From Micromussa lordhowensis (Eukaryota; Cnidaria; Anthozoa; Scleractinia; Lobophylliidae): a DNA stretch of 64,000 bases. A program made the position numbers and the translations under genes. The notes under the pieces were generated by a model. That model was not told the origin of the DNA. It did no database searches and saw only the letters and a program-made list of their open reading frames with translations. This document shows, piece by piece, positions 33,807 through 44,991 of this stretch (position 1 is the first letter of the stretch; each line of letters starts with the position of its first letter). Where the stretch lies: positions 44,460,611 to 44,524,610 of the forward strand of contig OZ026596.1 in NCBI GenBank assembly GCA_964020085.1, written 5' to 3'.

Positions 33807-34249
33807 GCGTTGTTGTCGGGGGCGTCTGTAAGGGTCTATAAGATCACTATTGTTGTACCATCTACTTCTGATCGCTACGAAGCCTGGGAGGAGTGAATTG
33901 ATAATTTTTGTCAAACAAGAGTTTACTCATCATTTAAGGACGCACTGTTCCAGCACCGCTGCGATCGACATCTCATTTTTCGTGATCATTTTGTGCACGA
34001 TGAAACCCTAAGTTTTATAGAAATGATTGAATAAACCTCTTGAGTTATGTAGTGACATGTTTTTAACATAATATAAACCACATCTTATGAATGCGCATGT
34101 AAAATTTCCCATTGGCCAGAGCAGTAAGGGAGTGAAGGTTAAAAAAGTAAAATTTCAATAGATGTGTTTTTATGACATGGATGCGGGGAGTGCATAGTTT
34201 TGATTTTTGCCATGGATTCTTTTGCCACCAGGTTAAATTGAAATATCGT

Positions 34250-34326
34250 GCCCGGCTAGCTCAGTCGGTAGAGCGCGAGATTCGTAATGTGGATCAGGGT
34301 CGTGGGTTCGAACACCACGTTGAGCG
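34250..34326 (+). tRNA. tRNA-Lys pseudogene with disrupted anticodon arm
   Basis: The acceptor 5' strand, D-arm and most of the T-arm match, but the anticodon arm reads GCGAGATTCGTAATGTGGATC, four bases too long and without a lysine anticodon in the right place. Confidence 0.8.
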
Positions 34327-34601
34327 CTAATATGTTTTGCTGGCAATTTTTTTGAAGCTGGTTTCTCACAGCAAATTACACCAACAACAGAAATGAGCTT
34401 ATAAATCTCTTAAGTTATATACAGTGACATCTGTTTTGAAAAAAAAAAATTGTTTATGTGCAAGTAAAATTTTCCATTGGGCAGAGCAATAAGGGAGTGT
34501 AGGTTAAGAGTCAGGAAAAATTAATTGGTCAGTATGTTTTTATGACATGAATGCATACTTTTTATTCTTCTATTATTAAATTATAAGAGAAAGCGGATCG
34601 T

Positions 34602-34674
34602 GCCCGGCTAGCTCAGTCGGTAGAGCATGAGACTCTTAATCTCAGGGTCGTGGGTTCGAGCCCCACGTTGGGCG
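34602..34674 (+). tRNA. tRNA-Lys(CTT), intact
   Basis: Identical to the consensus. A TTTTT run begins about 9 bases downstream. Confidence 0.95.
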
Positions 34675-35432
34675 CAGAATATTTTTGGTGGCATTTATTT
34701 GAAGCTACAGCGAATTACAACAACAACTTGGTGTGTAATTAAAGTTTTTCATTGCAATACGAGGCAAGAGAACATGAGAAGACAGAGAGAAAGACTTTCT
34801 AGTCTAGCCCTAAAATAAGTCAATCCTATAAAAGATATTTTTAGTTATACTGAAATAACGAGAGTCCTTTTCCTTTTGCGTCCGCTTCGTGTTTTCTCAC
34901 AGGCGATACCTTAAAATGGCACTCCACCTGGAAATGTATATGTTTTGTTGATAGAAGCGTCTTTTACTTGTACAATAAATAAAGACAACTGGGCTTCATG
35001 GGGTGATAGATCAAAATGGAAGATAAGTTAAATCCCACAACTTCTTTTGAACATGCAGATTACGGAGATGTAGATCCTGTAGTGAACAAAACGCCAAACA
35101 GTACAAAGAAATCGATCTCAGTCGTTGACAGTAATTTAAATATTCAAAGAAATTTTATTCGTTTACTTTGCAACGATCAAAGCGACAGGATGTTGATCTC
35201 GTATATAATTCCGTCTGTAATCATACGAGTGATGACAAAATTGGACGAGCGCGCAGCGGGAGTCCGATTTGTTTATCACGGGAAATTTGTTTATTTGTTA
35301 AATTTTTTGCGATTTGTTTATTTCCGAGAAACCAAGTCAAACCATAGCCAAGTTATATATCAAAGGGAACATTTGCATTAAAATACTGACAAAGGAAGCG
35401 TAAATTGTTTCATGTCGCTCTGAAATTGAGAT

Positions 35433-35571
35433 AATTTGGTTTTATCAACTGGGTTGATAATGTGAATTGGCCACCGTAAAGAGATTCGGAAGCTGACGTT
35501 TCGAGTGTTAGCCCTAGGCCTTCGTCGGAGCGAATCCTACATTACATTAAACACATAAACATAAATTACAT
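35433..35571 (-). mobile_element. Penelope-like terminal fragment, filled site
   Basis: This ~139-bp block interrupts a tRNA-unit flank that is uninterrupted at 25435-25455 (GAAATTGAGAT joined to AAACTACAAC). It carries ATCAACTGGGTTGATAATG and, on the minus strand, the CGACGAAGG...CGAAACGTCAGC segment that I associate with Penelope-like element termini. The same family occurs at 42131-42355 and 46140-46257. Confidence 0.6.
35493..35528 (-). ncRNA. Degenerate hammerhead-ribozyme-like core
   Basis: On the minus strand the order is CCGACGA, a potential short stem, then CGAAAC and GTC. This fits the hammerhead core (CUGANGA ... GAAAC ... GUC with a tiny stem III), which is known in Penelope-like elements. 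One invariant core base is changed (U to C in CUGA), so activity is unlikely. Confidence 0.4.
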
Positions 35572-35889
35572 AAACTACAACTTTGAATGTGACAGGCTTA
35601 TTGAACTGTCCGATAACAAACTGTCCGATAACAACTTGGCAAGTAAATTTGTAGAAAATAGTGACAACGCCCTTCTAAAATAAGCCCACAAAAAATGGTT
35701 TATACAAAACTTAAAGACATCACTAAAGATTTTCATTAGAATTTTACTCAAGGTAGAAATTTAATAATACCTTGTATTTTTGGTTTCCTAAATTAAAAGG
35801 CTTTACACACTTGCCGTCAACAACAACTGCTTCCAAATAACATTTCTAGTAGTATAGTCACTATAGTTACGGATGTTAGAATGTTACGT

Positions 35890-35962
35890 GCCCGGCTAGG
35901 TCAGTCGGTAGAGCATGAGACTCTTAATCTCAGGGTCGTGGGTTTGAGCCCCACGTTGGGCG
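35890..35962 (+). tRNA. tRNA-Lys(CTT), slightly degraded
   Basis: Full length with CTT. The D-stem has a G (GGTC for GCTC) that breaks one pair, and the T-loop is TTTGAGC. Function is doubtful. Confidence 0.75.
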
Positions 35963-36364
35963 CTGATATCTTTTTGTGACTTGTTTCAAAGAACTCACGT
36001 GTTTGTAGTACTGCCCGTTGTGCCTCTTTTTTTTAAAGTCAAGTTTGGTGTGAAGGTTTTCATTTAAAAGTTTGTTTGGCAAAGGAATGAAAAGTAATAT
36101 CAGTGACTAAGGAATGTTTTGCACCAAAATTAGCTTGGGAAAAGCTATGTGAGCTAAACAATTTCATAGCTGGTATCCAACACAGACCGTCGTGGTGTAC
36201 ATGCTTGCAGAAGTATTTTCTTTGTATGCTCTGAAACTCTCATGCTTTGATAATGTTTGTTTAACTTGTTGCAGAAGTAATTGTTTTGTTTGCATCCTCT
36301 GTAAACCTATCATACAGAACGTTCTATTTAAATATGACATGCCTTATTCTAGCTAAAATATTTA

Positions 36365-36437
36365 CGCCCAACGTGGGGCTCGGACCCACGACCCTGAAAT
36401 TAAGAGTCTCATGCTCTACCGACTGAGCTAGCCGGGC
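36365..36437 (-). tRNA. tRNA-Lys(CTT), slightly degraded
   Basis: Full length with CTT. One anticodon-stem pair becomes G-T, and the T-loop carries C for the conserved T55. Possibly inactive. Confidence 0.75.
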
Positions 36438-37031
36438 ATCATTTTCAGTAACATATGTAAGCGTCTATAAGAGCACTATTGCTCTTCCATCTACTTCTGA
36501 TCGCTACGAAGCCCGGGAGGAGTGAGTTGATAATTTTGGTCAGACTAGAGTTCACCCGTTCCAGCACTGCGCCATCATGGTAAAAATCTTTATGTACGCA
36601 CGTCAGTGCTCAATAAAATGACGTGTGCGGTTTCATTTTCGCTGCACAATTTCGTCGAACTCTAGTTGCGAGTGCCCTTTGCTAAAGCATTCTGAACGAT
36701 CCGAACCCTACTTCGAGCCTTTGACTTTTGTCAAGCTAAGATGTTTACTAAAACGTGAGTATTTTGGCTCAATTTAGCTACTTTTTCATCGAACATTTTG
36801 ACTTTGTTTGCCTACATTTACATTAATCCGAAGAAGTGAATTTTACAATGGTACTTTTAGGAACCCGATGACGCGTTTTCGTTCAACTGTTGCTACTGTC
36901 TACTGATTGTGGTGTGTTTTTAACCAGGCAACGGGTTCCTAAATTTTCCTTCGCCGTGAATTGTGAGAACTTTGCAGTCATTCACGAATAAAACATGTTT
37001 TAGCGCCCGAATTGTTGTCGCTATGTTATAA
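36438..37031. other. tRNA-unit flank then unique sequence
   Basis: 36440-36560 repeats the flank seen at 33800-33960 and 44500-44600. After that no feature is recognised. Confidence 0.4.
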
Positions 37032-37754
37032 AAGAATTGGTTCATGCTTTTAGCTGTGCTTGTATCGAGTTATGGATGCACTTGGGAAGTTTGGAGAGCA
37101 CTCAAGAAGCTAGAGTTGCTCTCAACTGCGCCTCAAGCAACTCTTACGCTTCTCTCGTGCTCTCCAAACTTCCCGCGTGCATCCATTTAACAATTATCCT
37201 GCGAAATCGCGCGGAATATCGTCTGATACTTAGCCGACGAGGCCGTAGGCCGAGTCGTCTAAAATCAGACGATATTCCGCGAGATTGAGCAGGATAATTG
37301 TTTTATTATTCAACAAATTGATAACAAAACAGCCTAAATCCTTGTAAATCTCTCTGTCGACATTTGCTCACTTCACTTTTTGTTCCCACGTACGAAGTTA
37401 CGTATACCGCCGGATATCTGTTACCTACGGATGACAGATATCGAGAGCATCATGACCATATTTGGATAGTGTTACAATTTGTTGAATAATAAAACTCGTT
37501 ATTATTCAAGAAAGTGTAAAACTATCCAAATATGGTCATGATGCTCTCGATATCTGTCATCCGTAGGTAACAGATATCCGGCGTTATAATCCATCAAATA
37601 TTTTCGCTCGCGCGCGATTGGTCCAAACCCGTCACGTGACCGAATATTCCCCAACTAAAACTGGGGAATATCAGAGAATATACCACGATTTTCAAATCTG
37701 CGCGCGTTGCGTAAAAGATTTGAAGGATAATAAACACGATAGTCTCCATTTGGG

Positions 37755-37790
<36 letters not shown>

Positions 37791-38167
37791 TCTGTTCCTC
37801 GAAGCTCACATTTTTCCTCGAGCTGCGCTCTCGGAAAACTGTTCGCTTCTCGGAACAGATAATGTCCGCGGACAAATATCCTAGCATATTTTCGCGCCAA
37901 ATGGAGACTATTGTTTATGTATACGTAGCTTCGTACGTGGGAAGAAAAAGTGAAGTGAGAAAATGTCGACAGAGAGATTTACAAGAATTTAGGCTGTTTT
38001 GTTATCAATTTTTTGAATAATAAAACAATTATCCTGCTCAATCTCGCGGAATATCGTCTGATTTTAGCCAACTCGGCCTACGGCCTCGTCGGCTAAGTAT
38101 CAGACGATATTCCGCGCGATTTCGCAGGATAATTGTTAAATATACGCACGCTAAGCGTGAACCAATG
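37032..38167. mobile_element. Nested-palindrome (foldback) block
   Basis: The outer ends TTGGTTCATGC and GCGTGAACCAA are inverted. Inside lies an inverted pair of ~235 bp (37188-37425 and 37910-38143: AACAATTATCCTGC, then GATATTCCGCG and so on). Between them sit two further palindromes, 37402-37583 (ATATCTGTTACCTACGGATG arms) and 37738-37915 (CGAAAATATGC arms with ACATTATCTGTTCCTCG). There is no coding capacity; the four mutually overlapping open frames are shadows of the symmetry. It is probably one foldback transposon with others inserted symmetrically, or a foldback built by repeated inverted duplication. Confidence 0.75.
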
Positions 38168-38199
38168 CTCTTTAGGACCAGCGCGCGCGCTATGTTATA

Positions 38200-38935
38200 A
38201 TATTATTTCACTCATGATGTTCACATTCCATTCGTGGGGCCATTGTGTACCCACCACAGTACAGTTTTAATGGCGGTTCAACTCGTCCGGGACTATTGCT
38301 GCAACCTTTAGCCATTTGTCTGAGAAAGTATTAGTGCCGACAGTTTAATCTGCTGTACAGTTTATATATCCTAGTGTTATCTATACCGCCTTCTTAGTTT
38401 CTACAGTGCTTATCGATATTATAGCGCTCTGCTTTTCCAAACAAAATTGAACCGACTGAATTCAGTAATCGAACTTACCAAAATGTCTGGGATTTTTTTG
38501 TGTTTCCATATGTGTTAACGTTATTTATACAAGTTGACACAAAAAGGCAAATTGCCATATTATACGAACATAGAAAAAACCATACCTAAATAAACAGCCA
38601 ACTAAATAATAAAATTAATCAGGCAGATAAATTAATAAATCAATCAATCTATCAATCAGTCAGTCAGTCGATCAAGGAGTATAACCAAGAACCTTATTGA
38701 CTAATTAATTAATAACTTAAATGATTGATTAATTAATTAATTAATTAGAACTAGAATGTAAATTGTAAGGTTTTATTTGTTGAGTCAGCGGGCATGGCTT
38801 AGGCTATCTCATGAAACAAATACCAGAACTACAAGAACTATAAGAACTACCAGAACTGCAATAGCTACGGGAACTACAAGAACTATAGAACTACAATGCT
38901 GACATTTAAAACTAGTTGGAAAACTTGTTGTCTAA
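38200..38935. repeat. Paralogous block A (partner 45870-46680)
   Basis: CATTCGTGGGGxCATTGTGT begins about 700 bp of homology with 45891 onward, including AT-rich (AATC)n and (TTAA)n runs and an AGAACTACA minisatellite at 38826-38900. Homology stops at ACATTTAA, exactly where the other copy carries a TTAA-flanked MITE. Confidence 0.75.
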
Positions 38936-39126
38936 GAACTCTCTATTCGTGTCGGTTACCATGGACGTATTACCAGTTAATCCTTCATATCGGCCTTATT
39001 CTCAGCGTACTCCCCCAAGTTATTTTTAGAAGTACCATGCTTGGGTAGGTTTATTTCGTAAGAACTTGATGAAATTGTGGGTAAAGCCGTTTGGGCTATC
39101 CACGTCAGTAAAATTCGCTAAGCTTC

Positions 39127-39578
39127 ATTCGCTACTTGCACATGACCCATAATCCCTTGCGTTTTGGGGGGTAACCAGTAGAAGAAATGTATGGTATCAT
39201 GACAAAAATTAGTTCGGTGAGCTCCAAAACCAGCTACTAGTGCTTAAAAATGCACTAGAATTTACCAAAATCACGATAGAAGAAATTTGTACTAGTTTAT
39301 AACTAAATGTAGAGAATTTTTTTTTTGTCCATACATCGTCTGTAAAATTACAAGACGATGTATGGACAAAAAAGAAATTTCTCTACATTTAGTTATAAAC
39401 TAGTACAAATTTCTCCTATCATGATTTTGGTAAATTCTGGTGCATTTTTAAGCATTAGTAGCTGGTTTTGCGAGCTGACCGAACTAATTTTTGTCATGAT
39501 ACCATACATTTCTTCTACTGGTTACCCCCCCCCCCCCCCAAAACGCAAGGGATTATGGGTCATGTGCAAGTAGCGAAT
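39127..39578. mobile_element. 452-bp perfect foldback MITE
   Basis: ATTCGCTACTTGCACATGAC and its exact reverse complement bound arms of about 215 bp that pair almost perfectly. The right arm contains a 15-base C run (about 39525-39539). Paralogous tRNA flanks near 44680 lack it (AAGCTTTATAGAAAAGG), giving an empty site. Confidence 0.85.
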
Positions 39579-39785
39579 AGAAAAGATTGGATAAACCTCT
39601 TGAGTTATGCAGTGACATCTTTTTTAAATAATAAAAACCCATCTTATGAATGCGCATGTAAACTTTTTCATTGGCTAGAGCAGTAAGGGAGTGTAGGTCA
39701 ATATGTTTTATGACATGAATGCATATTTTTTATTCTTGTATTTACCACAATCTTTAAATTGAAATTATAACTTTAAGCGTATCGT

Positions 39786-39858
39786 GCCCGGCTAGCTCAG
39801 TCGGTAGAGCATGAGACTCTTAATCTCAGGGTCGTGGGTTCGAGCCCCACGTTGGGCG
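39786..39858 (+). tRNA. tRNA-Lys(CTT), intact
   Basis: Identical to the consensus. The first strong T run (TTTTTT) comes about 27 bases downstream. Confidence 0.95.
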
Positions 39859-40997
39859 CTAGTGTCTTTGGCTGGTCATTTTTTGGAAGCTTGTTTCCTA
39901 AAGCAAATTACACCAACGACAGAAAAGAGCGTATAAATCTCTTGAGTTATATACAGTTACATCTGTTTTGAAAAAGAAAACCATCTTATTTATTTGCACG
40001 TAAAATTTTCCCCTGCCCAGAGCAGTGACGGAGTGTAGGTTAAGAGTCAGAAAATTTTAATTGGTCAGTATGTTTTTATGACATGGATGCATATTTTTTA
40101 TTCTGACGGGAAATTTGTTTATTTGCTTAATTTTGCGATTTGTTTATTTTCGAGAAACTGAAAGAAGAATAGATAATTATAAGTTATGAAAGAAAAGGGA
40201 ACTTTGCATTAAAATACTGACAAAGGAGGCCTCAATTGTTTCATGTCGCTCTAAAATTGAGATTGGTTGATTTAAACTAAAACTTTGAATGTGATTGGTT
40301 GATTTAAACTAAAACTTTAAATGTGACTGACTTGTTGAACTATCCGATAAAAACTTGGCAATTGAATTAGTGGAAAATAGGAGAAATTTTTTAAACCAAT
40401 CAAAATCAAGGAAGTTGTAACTTTTATGATTAACATTGTAAGTTCCCACTGGATGGAATTCAAATCGATATTATTCGTTACGAACCATATGCACATACCA
40501 TTTCTTTGAGGCCTTTCAAATTCTTTTTTCCGACAGCTTCATTGCTTTTTACAGCTGCCAAATTGTTTCATCAAGTGATATGAGAACGAACGAAGCATAA
40601 AGCTTCGATCACTTCGCATCCATAATGGCGGTTGTTTTAAAACTTTAAATTTACTTCAAGTAAGTGGTTGCGAAATGTTTACATTTAGTGATGTCTTACA
40701 TGAAACAAAACAAAAAACGTAAACAAACTCTCGAGAATACGCAATACGGACTAGAAATCATCTTTAGGATTTGCGAAAACCGGAACTCGGGTCTAAAAAT
40801 AACCATAGAAATGAAGCCGGGGATTTACACTGTTACACTTCATGCTCTATTGGTGAGACTTTATGGAAAGATTATTTCCTGCAATCATTTAAAGAAATGC
40901 TAAACAACTTTCATTTCCTGGAACTCGATCAGCCGACAATCTTAATTAATTGGTTTCCAGCCCCAGGTCTCGGTTCTTAGAAAAAAAAGATTATCAG
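39859..40997. repeat. tRNA-unit flanks and gene-free sequence
   Basis: 39860-40380 repeats other tRNA flanks (compare 34327-34560 and 25400-25520). 40381-40980 has an open frame at 40664-40903 without a recognised domain or splice support. Confidence 0.4.
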
Positions 40998-41070
40998 CGC
41001 CCAACGTGGGGCTCGAACCCAAGGCCCTAAGATTAGGAGTCTCATGCTCTACCGACTGAGGTAGCCGGGC
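40998..41070 (-). tRNA. tRNA-Lys-derived pseudogene, anticodon now CCT
   Basis: Full length, but substitutions in the D-stem (ACCTC), anticodon (CTCCTAA loop, CCT), variable loop and T-stem (CCTTGG) make it a decayed copy rather than a true tRNA-Arg. Confidence 0.75.
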
Positions 41071-41299
41071 AAACTTCGCTTGAATTAGCAATTGTTATGA
41101 TAAATCTTAAAGAAATATGTTAATACTGTTACCTTGGACTCCTTGTTTCAGACGAACTTCTACTTTATTGACTTCTCTCATATTTTCTCTTTGATATGAA
41201 AAACAAACTCAAGACCTTTTTTTACGATGACGTAAGACTAAACTTTGTGCTTATATCCGGAAAGAATTTGAAGTCAGTTGACAAGACTAAAGAAAATTG

Positions 41300-41360
41300 T
41301 CGCAGCGCTCAATTATATCGACGTGGGGCTCGAGTCCCCGGATCTCATTAATTAGGAAAA
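41300..41360 (-). tRNA. Very degraded tRNA-Lys relic
   Basis: CGACGTGGGGCTCGAGTCC resembles the T-arm and acceptor on the minus strand; the remainder is barely alignable. Confidence 0.35.
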
Positions 41361-41605
41361 GACGAAAGAGTATAATATAATATAGCGGGGTACAATGCAT
41401 GATGGGAAGGCCTTTCACTCGGTCTCAAGTAGTTGTGCATTAGTTCACTCCTAAAGTACATTTGGATGTAAGAAAGACTTTGTAAACAAGGTAGGATCTG
41501 TCAAGAGTGTACTTTGTATCTATTTAAAGATATTTTGCAGTTTTCTTCTTTCTCTGGGCAGTTTAGTGAATCCTCAAATTCCGTTGGTAAATTACCATCA
41601 TTCCA

Positions 41606-41927
41606 AATGACATGCTAGTGATGTTCGGTGTTACTGTAGACGGTGTTTTGAAATTCGATAAGCATGTTGGTAATGTCTGTAGGACAGTGTCTCAACAGGT
41701 TGCAGTTTAAAAGCGTATGAAAAATATACTTCCTTATGATATAAAAAAGAATATTTACATATATATGTCATTTATTGTTCCACACTTCGAGTACTGCACA
41801 GACCACGCACTTCTGTGATGAGGGCTCGGCTGAGAAATTGGAAACAGTGAATGAAAGAGTTGTTCCGTTTGTCTTTAGAGACAAACGCACTCCTTATGAA
41901 GAACTTATGGGAACAAAGATTACATAA
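41606..41927 (+). pseudogene. LINE reverse-transcriptase C-terminal remnant
   Basis: The frame FGVTVDGVLKFDKHVGNVC, one TAA, then KRMKNILPYDIKKNIYIYM, then SFIVPHFEYC and ERVVPFVFRDKRTPYEEL matches the region after the YxDD domain of CR1/Jockey-like LINEs. There the LGVxxDxxLxFxxHV block is followed by a thumb segment with FIxPHxxYC. A second stop ends it at 41925-41927, and decayed sequence of the same kind seems to continue to about 42118. It is too short to be tracked as one open frame. Confidence 0.7.
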
Positions 41928-42130
41928 AATCCTTTGTACGGTTTACAAACTCGTAATTAAATCACGACAGGAACCCAGAGAGTCTGAGTGAGTTAATATC
42001 ACCAAGAGGAACAATATACGTCTTGAGCCTCTGAGGAAAGGACATTCTGACATTCTGCATTTCGAGACTGAATAGTTTAAACTTTTTGACTACAGTACTG
42101 TTTGTTCTGAGTTGTTACGTATTGACACAG

Positions 42131-42317
42131 ATAATTTGGTTTTATCAACTGGGTTGATAATGTGAATTGGCCACCGTAAAGAGATCCGGAAGCTGGCGTT
42201 TCGACCAATCTCTTTACGGTGGCTAACGCTCGAAACGTCAGTTTCCGAATCTCTTTACGGTGGCCAATTCACATTATCAACCCAGTTGATAACACCAAAT
42301 TATCTTGTAATACTCCT

Positions 42318-42349
<32 letters not shown>

Positions 42350-42355
42350 TGCCCC
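42131..42355. repeat. Inverted Penelope-like terminal fragments
   Basis: 42131-42204 (GATAATTTGGTTTTATCAAC onward) is followed by its near-complement (42205-42303), which includes CGCTCGAAACGTCAG, half of a hammerhead-like core. The tail (42304-42355) has ACCACAGTTTCTTTAGAAAC. It is a head-to-head remnant of the family seen at 35433. Confidence 0.6.
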
Positions 42356-43265
42356 CTTTATTCGTTTAATGACACAGATAGTCGAGTTATCGAGAGTAAA
42401 ATTCGTTAAGTGCAAAGAAAATGACCTCAGGCCAGGAAAGCGAAAATTGCAGTGCTTCCATTACGTTAGCAGGCGTTTCGAGTTGCTGAGAGTAAAATTA
42501 CAGTAAATGTAAATGTATGACGGAAATCTGGGGAAACCGAGTTTTAGCACGAGTTATCGCGAGGTTAAGTTAGTGAGGCTAATTCGAGTTACCGGCAGTT
42601 GACTTTATGTACTACTGTTTACATAAATTGGTTTCTTTTTTTGAAACCCATTTTAAGAATAAACCTGGAAAATTGACAGGAGTTATCTTTTGGAGGGCTA
42701 AAAGAATGTCTGAAATGCGCGCAATACATCAAGACACTCAAGATAGCTAACAACAAGGAAACAAAACAGACGTATTGTTCGCCTTCCAAGATAAATATTT
42801 TTTCTGCGCTCTCTTATTAAACCTCAACTACTTCTTAAACTTGTTTTGCATCTTTGAAGAAACTTTTCACAGCAACCAGTAACAAAACTTACTTAAGTTT
42901 CGTACGTGACTAGCACTGTAGAGCATGTCCTGGGTTAGAGCTTGCCTAGTTTCCAGGCCTCGATAATTCACCGCCATCAATCCGAATGAAATAAACCGTA
43001 CCAGTGTTGGCCTGAGAAAAACCCGTAAAGACCTAGGCCAAAGTTTCAAGCCTCACTTTGAAAGCTGGTAACTTTTTAGTAATTGTGTGAATCCTCGTCT
43101 ATCGTCGACAAACGTTTCAGTTCTCTCAATTTCCTGAAGTTATTCCCATATATTGTCAACACGCTTGCGTGTCTTTTGCTATATTTTACCTTAAAAATAG
43201 ATTTCGATTTAGATGAGGACAATATTTAATCTTCCTGTATTTCAGTCTTCTATAGTGGATCTTTA
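42356..43265. other. Gene-free stretch
   Basis: 42370-42600 carries GAGTTATCGxGAG words like those of the MITE at 24238 and is probably a decayed relative. The rest is unrecognised. Confidence 0.35.
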
Positions 43266-43372
43266 TGTCTTGTAGCATTAATCTTATACCACCTGTAATG
43301 CTTGAGATGGAGAATCACTTCAAATATCTAGGATCAACCATGCCTGAAATTATTTCTAGTGATAAGCCCTTT
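43266..43372 (+). pseudogene. Possible LINE fragment
   Basis: A short frame, LEMENHFKYLGSTMPEIISSD, has the hFKYLGS word typical of the end of RTE/CR1-type reverse transcriptases. No other support. Confidence 0.3.
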
Positions 43373-43580
43373 CTAAAATAAGCCCACAAAAAAAGTTTAA
43401 GCAAAACTTACAAACAGGACTAGGGATTTTCATTCGAAATTTACTCAAGGAAGAAAAATAATAATTCCTTGTATTTACATAAATCATAAGGCTTTTCACA
43501 CTTGTCGTCAACAATAACAGCTTTCAAATAGCAGTTCTAGTAGTATAGTTACTATAATTAGGAAGATCTGACTGCAACGT

Positions 43581-43627
43581 GCCCGGCTAGCTCAGTCGGT
43601 AGAGCATGAGACTCTTAATCTCAGGGT
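43581..43627 (+). tRNA. tRNA-Lys(CTT) pseudogene, 3' truncated
   Basis: Matches the consensus from the acceptor to CAGGGT and then joins another unit's flank (about 43640-43770). The junction looks like a recombination between two tRNA units. Confidence 0.85.
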
Positions 43628-43790
43628 ACACGAGATTGCGTCGATCGCAGCGGTGCTGGAACAGCGCGTCTCTAAATGACGAGTGAACTCTTATGTTTGG
43701 TCAAAATTATCAACTCACTCCTCCCAGGCTTCGTAGCGATCAGAAGTAGATGGTAGAGCAATAGTCATCAGACGGGACCATACGCAACGT

Positions 43791-43863
43791 GCCCGGCTAG
43801 CTCAGTCGGTAGAGCATGAGACTCTTAATCTCAGGGTCGTGGGTTCGAGCCCCACGTTGGGCG
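43791..43863 (+). tRNA. tRNA-Lys(CTT), intact
   Basis: Identical to the consensus; TTTT lies about 9 bases downstream. Confidence 0.95.
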
Positions 43864-44392
43864 GTAATCTCTTTTGCAGGCAAATTTTTTGAAGATGGTT
43901 CCCGACAGCAAATTACCCCAACAACAGAAAAGAGCGTATAAATCTCTTCATTTATATACAGTTACATCTGTTTTTCTAAAAAAATCGTATTTATCTAATC
44001 TCTCATGGGGCCAAAATAAGCAATTGGGTGTTTGCTACAAGAGCACGTTGTTATCCGATTTAATGAATAGTCATGAGAATAGAATGGCCGTCTGACACGA
44101 GATATCAACCAGTAGCGTACATGGAAGACGATTTAAAGAACACAAGTTCGTCTTATGATTTCTTTACCACAGGTATAATTTTGATTGTATAGCATATTAC
44201 TAAATTCTGAAGCCCAAAACGAGTTGATAATCTTTGGTTAACTGTTTGCAAAAGTAATTGTTTTGTTTGCATGTTCTGTAAACCTACCATGCAGAACGTT
44301 CTATTTGAATATGACATGCCTTATTCTAGTTTCTCAGATGTTTAACTCAATTTAAAAGATATAAAGACTTTTAACAAAAGAAAACATATTTG

Positions 44393-44465
44393 CGCCCAAC
44401 GTGGGACTCGAACCCACGACCCTGAGATTAAGAGTCTCATGCTCTACCGACTGAGCTAGCCGGGC
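44393..44465 (-). tRNA. tRNA-Lys(CTT), intact
   Basis: Consensus except TTCGAGT in the T-loop, which is compatible with function. TTTTCTTTT follows within ~15 bases on the transcribed strand. Confidence 0.93.
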
Positions 44466-44918
44466 ACGTTGCCTATAGTCCCGTCTGATGACTATTGCTC
44501 TACCATCTACTTCTGATCGCTACGAAGCCTGGGAGGAGTGAGTTGATAATTTTGGTGAAACAAGAGTTTACTTGTCATTTAGAGACGCATTGTTCCCGCA
44601 CCGCTGCGATCGACGCAATACAGTGTTCATTCTTCGCGATCATTTTGTGCACGCTTTAAAGAGCTTGATATAGCTTTATAGAAAAGGTTGGATAAACCTC
44701 TTTTGTTATGCAGTGACATCTTTTTACATGTAAAATAACAAAAACCCATCTTATTTATGCGCATGTAAAATTTTTCATTTGCTAGAGCAGTAAGGGAGAG
44801 TAAGTTTAGAGTAAAAAAATTCTAATTGGTCAGTATGTTCTCCTGACACGAATGCATATCTTTTATTCTTGTATTTGCCACAATGTTTAAATTGAAATTA
44901 TAACTGTAAGCATACCGT

Positions 44919-44991
44919 GCCCGGCTAGCTCAGTTGGTAGAGCATGAGACTCTTAATCTCAGGGTCGTGGGTTCGAGCCCCACGTTGGGCG
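44919..44991 (+). tRNA. tRNA-Lys(CTT), intact
   Basis: Consensus with one D-loop change (AGTTGGT, also seen in many functional tRNAs). TTTTT begins about 9 bases downstream. Confidence 0.94.

Noticed and set aside
35016..35381. 121-codon frame at a tRNA unit
   Set aside because: No domain. The paralogous sequence at 45330-45420 is frame-broken, and the second half reads into repeat sequence shared with 40100-40200.
37594..38020. Four overlapping 81-97-codon frames on both strands
   Set aside because: They arise from the palindrome at 37738-37915, where a frame on one strand mirrors one on the other.
40998..41070. tRNA-Arg(CCT)
   Set aside because: The body is a tRNA-Lys copy of the local array with several stem-breaking changes, so the CCT anticodon is decay.
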